Assembly: GCA_943846755.1 (NCBI GenBank)
Contig: OX044365.1
Coordinates: 2,728,001 to 2,792,000, forward strand
DNA length: 64,000 bases
Direction: 5' to 3'
Source: UBA8752 sp002336475
GTDB lineage: Bacteria; Bacteroidota; Bacteroidia; Flavobacteriales_D; Sanyastnellaceae
Shown: positions 62,236 through 64,000 of the stretch, in pieces
Position numbering within the stretch: position 1 is the stretch's first letter
Layout of the letters: each line of letters begins with the position of its first letter
Notes under the pieces: model-generated
What the model saw: the letters and a program-made list of their open reading frames with translations, nothing else
What the model was told of the DNA's origin: nothing
The model's database searches: none
Translations under genes and position numbers: made by a program

Positions 62236-63999
62236 TCAACGAAAGATGGTGAGGGTGCCTTGTTTGACCTTGGGGAAGCCCAACTGGTCGCGGTAGGTCA
62301 CTTTCCAGTGGTAGGTTCCATCGGCCACAAAGTGTGACCCGTCAGCGACTTGACCGAGCCAAGGCTCTGCGGCATCTTCAGTGGACCATAAGAGTGCGCC
62401 CCAACGGTTGCGAATCTCCAACACATAGGAGGTGACTCCGAGGGCGATGGGCTTCCAGGTATCGTTGACCGCATCACCATTGGGCGTAAACGCCGAAGGC
62501 GCATGGAAAATGGTGCCATTGACCACCACCTCTGCTGAAGCGGTAGAGGTGCATCCATCGGGACTGATGACGGTCTGAACGATGTCGAAGGAGCCCCCGT
62601 CATTGAAGATGTAAGTGCCATCCGCTTGGCCGACGCTGCCTCCGTCGCTCATCCAATAGCTCACTTGGTTGAGGGGGGAGACGAGCGACTCGATGTTGAC
62701 TTGGGGTTGCAGCAGTTCGACCACGGTGGGATCCACCGTGAAACCCACTTCAGGATTGGGCAGAACAGTGACCGTTTGTGGGATTTCAAAGCTGATGCTG
62801 GCTTCGCAAGTTCCCAGAGATACGGCCGATACTGTGATTCCAAAGGTGCCGACCTCCTCGTACAAGTGGGAGGGTGCATCCGTTAGGCTGGAGGTGCCAT
62901 CTCCGAAGGTCCAACTGTAGTCCATGGGAATGGAGGGGGCCGGATCCGCGAAGTTGACGTTGAGGGGAACGCATCCAGAATCGGGCCAAACCTCTACGGG
63001 GAACGGAGCGAGTACGGGGGGCAGCTCGACGAAGATGGAGTCTACGGTGCTGGCGGTGCAGCCTATTTCGTCGAGGGTCAGGGATACTTCGTGCCAACCG
63101 CCTGTACCGAAGTTCACGCCTGTTGCAGCCAGCCCCTCGGCGGAGGTTGGGGCGGCATTTTCAAAGTCCCAGCTGTAGGTTGCCCCTGCATAGACAGCGC
63201 CTTCTGCGGTGAAGGCAAAACTGTTGTCTTCCAGGCATTGGGAGGGTGGTGGTGTGAAGCCGGGGTCGGGGAGGTGGACATCGAGGGTGTAGGCTGCTGA
63301 AGACAGCAAGCATTCGAGGCCTGTAAAAGTGACCTCTAGGGTGTAGAGGCCGGCATTGGAGAGGGCCGCATTGGCGATAAATGCGGAGGCGGTCGCACCG
63401 GTGAATTCTTCTGGACCGGTCCAGCTGTAATTGGCCAGGGATTCGGCCAAGGGGTTGTTCGTGAATTGGGGAACGGTCAAGGTGACATCATCGCCCAAGC
63501 AAGTGGTGCCGGTAGGTTCAATCAACACAGGGGGACACACACCTGTCTGTACATCCAGTACTGTCACCCCCTCCACGGGGCAGCCATTTGCATCGACAAG
63601 GCCGCTGGCCCCGTCATTGGTTTGGGCGTTTCCAGAGATGTCTCCTGCGCCATAAATGTTGGCTGCGCCGGTGAGGGTCCCATCGCATTGTAGCAGCAAA
63701 CAATCATCGGTCAGTTGCACTTGGAATTTGAAGGCCACGCTGTCCAAGCCGAGGGGGTCGTTTTGCAAAGTTCCTCCTTGGTTCATGTCGGCTCCAATGC
63801 CCACCCGCACGCGGACCATGTCTTCGGCAGCAATGAATTCACCGGGGTCGTCGCCTTCAGCATCCGTCATGGTGCCGGTCAATGGGCCAGAGATCCACTC
63901 GAGGCTGCCAGTGACGAAGTCTGTTCTGAGGTCGAGCGTTTCGGTGATATAGACCGCTGTCGCTGCATCTGAGCCCAGGTTCTTTCCCACGACCGTGTA
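62236..63999 (-). CDS. Large PKD-repeat T9SS type B protein (5' partial)
   Basis: The frame is open to the window edge, so the start is outside. Visible are a DUF11-like repeat end (VVGKNLGSDAATAVYITETL), Ig-like segments, PKD-type repeats (YSWTFGDGTSSLTDAPSHLY) and a gliding-motility C-terminal domain (SAFTPNGDAVNDTWKPIALG, RNRWGALLWS, DGTYHWKVTYRDQLG). It is a type B T9SS substrate, likely a large adhesin. The same sorting type occurs in the lectin protein at 4904. Confidence 0.85.
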   Translation of the reverse strand, partial: YTVVGKNLGSDAATAVYITETLDLRTDFVTGSLEWISGPLTGTMTDAEGDDPGEFIAAEDMVRVRVGIGADMNQGGTLQNDPLGLDSVAFKFQVQLTDDCLLLQCDGTLTGAANIYGAGDISGNAQTNDGASGLVDANGCPVEGVTVLDVQTGVCPPVLIEPTGTTCLGDDVTLTVPQFTNNPLAESLANYSWTGPEEFTGATASAFIANAALSNAGLYTLEVTFTGLECLLSSAAYTLDVHLPDPGFTPPPSQCLEDNSFAFTAEGAVYAGATYSWDFENAAPTSAEGLAATGVNFGTGGWHEVSLTLDEIGCTASTVDSIFVELPPVLAPFPVEVWPDSGCVPLNVNFADPAPSIPMDYSWTFGDGTSSLTDAPSHLYEEVGTFGITVSAVSLGTCEASISFEIPQTVTVLPNPEVGFTVDPTVVELLQPQVNIESLVSPLNQVSYWMSDGGSVGQADGTYIFNDGGSFDIVQTVISPDGCTSTASAEVVVNGTIFHAPSAFTPNGDAVNDTWKPIALGVTSYVLEIRNRWGALLWSTEDAAEPWLGQVADGSHFVADGTYHWKVTYRDQLGFPKVKQGTLTIFR

Positions 64000-64000
64000 T

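Overview
The window looks like a Bacteroidota chromosome, probably a marine or freshwater Flavobacteriales relative. Evidence: many secreted proteins end in type IX secretion (T9SS) sorting domains of type A (YPNP...) or type B (AFTPN.D..ND..), there are flavobacterial OmpA and TonB variants, repeated GCTD..ACN(Y/F)..A..DDG(S/T)C calcium-binding-like repeats, and at least eight genes or gene remnants for the FISUMP domain (Fibrobacter succinogenes major paralogous domain). The tmRNA encodes a Bacteroidetes-style tag, GNTSYALAA. No ribosomal RNA, ordinary tRNA, CRISPR array, transposase, integrase or reverse transcriptase gene was recognised.

Layout. 0-12.5 kb: two tandem OmpA-family genes, an UMF1-type transporter, lhgO, a large lectin-domain T9SS protein, a small Cys/Lys-rich secreted protein, a frameshifted TonB-like gene, a saccharopine dehydrogenase/AlaDH-PNT family enzyme, a DUF3089 lipoprotein and a T9SS protein. 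12.55-12.95 kb: ssrA (tmRNA). 12.95-30.87 kb: an array attached to the 3' end of ssrA, described below. 30.9-64 kb: mostly host genes, including an XRE-controlled membrane operon, GH53 and GH30 glycosidases, a RimK-family ligase, RecQ, a membrane-bound hydrolase, a broken GH144-like gene, a methyltransferase, esterase, phosphodiesterase, choice-of-anchor B, papain-like, CotH and VPS10/sortilin-like proteins, and four more FISUMP loci.

The array is the most unusual part. Three roughly 5-6 kb units plus a right-end relic lie in direct tandem, separated by copies of the last 13 bases of ssrA (CCGGCGGCTCCAC). Each unit has the same phage-derived backbone: a decayed C-terminus of the large terminase, a 76-codon ORF, a cargo slot, a short portal-N-terminus-like ORF, a VRR-NUC nuclease, a small exported CxxC protein, a reverse-strand metallophosphoesterase and a reverse-strand 3TM holin, then a right end with GTGTGAC-type direct repeats. 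The cargo slot always holds a reverse-strand secreted LamG-FISUMP gene with conserved ends and a different middle. A second family of very small one-gene cassettes (heavy-metal-binding protein, di-heme cytochrome, small membrane protein) sits between or inside the units; these share the TCCAC/CCAC junction and end in a 45-base repeat. None encodes a recombinase. My reading is that this is an ssrA-anchored, recombinase-less cassette array that shuffles variable surface proteins. The structure is visible in the sequence; mobility and function are inference.

Frameshifts are common, both in the array and in single-copy host genes (TonB, GH30, YdjM-like hydrolase, T9SS protein, GH144). Part of this may therefore be sequencing or assembly error rather than biology.
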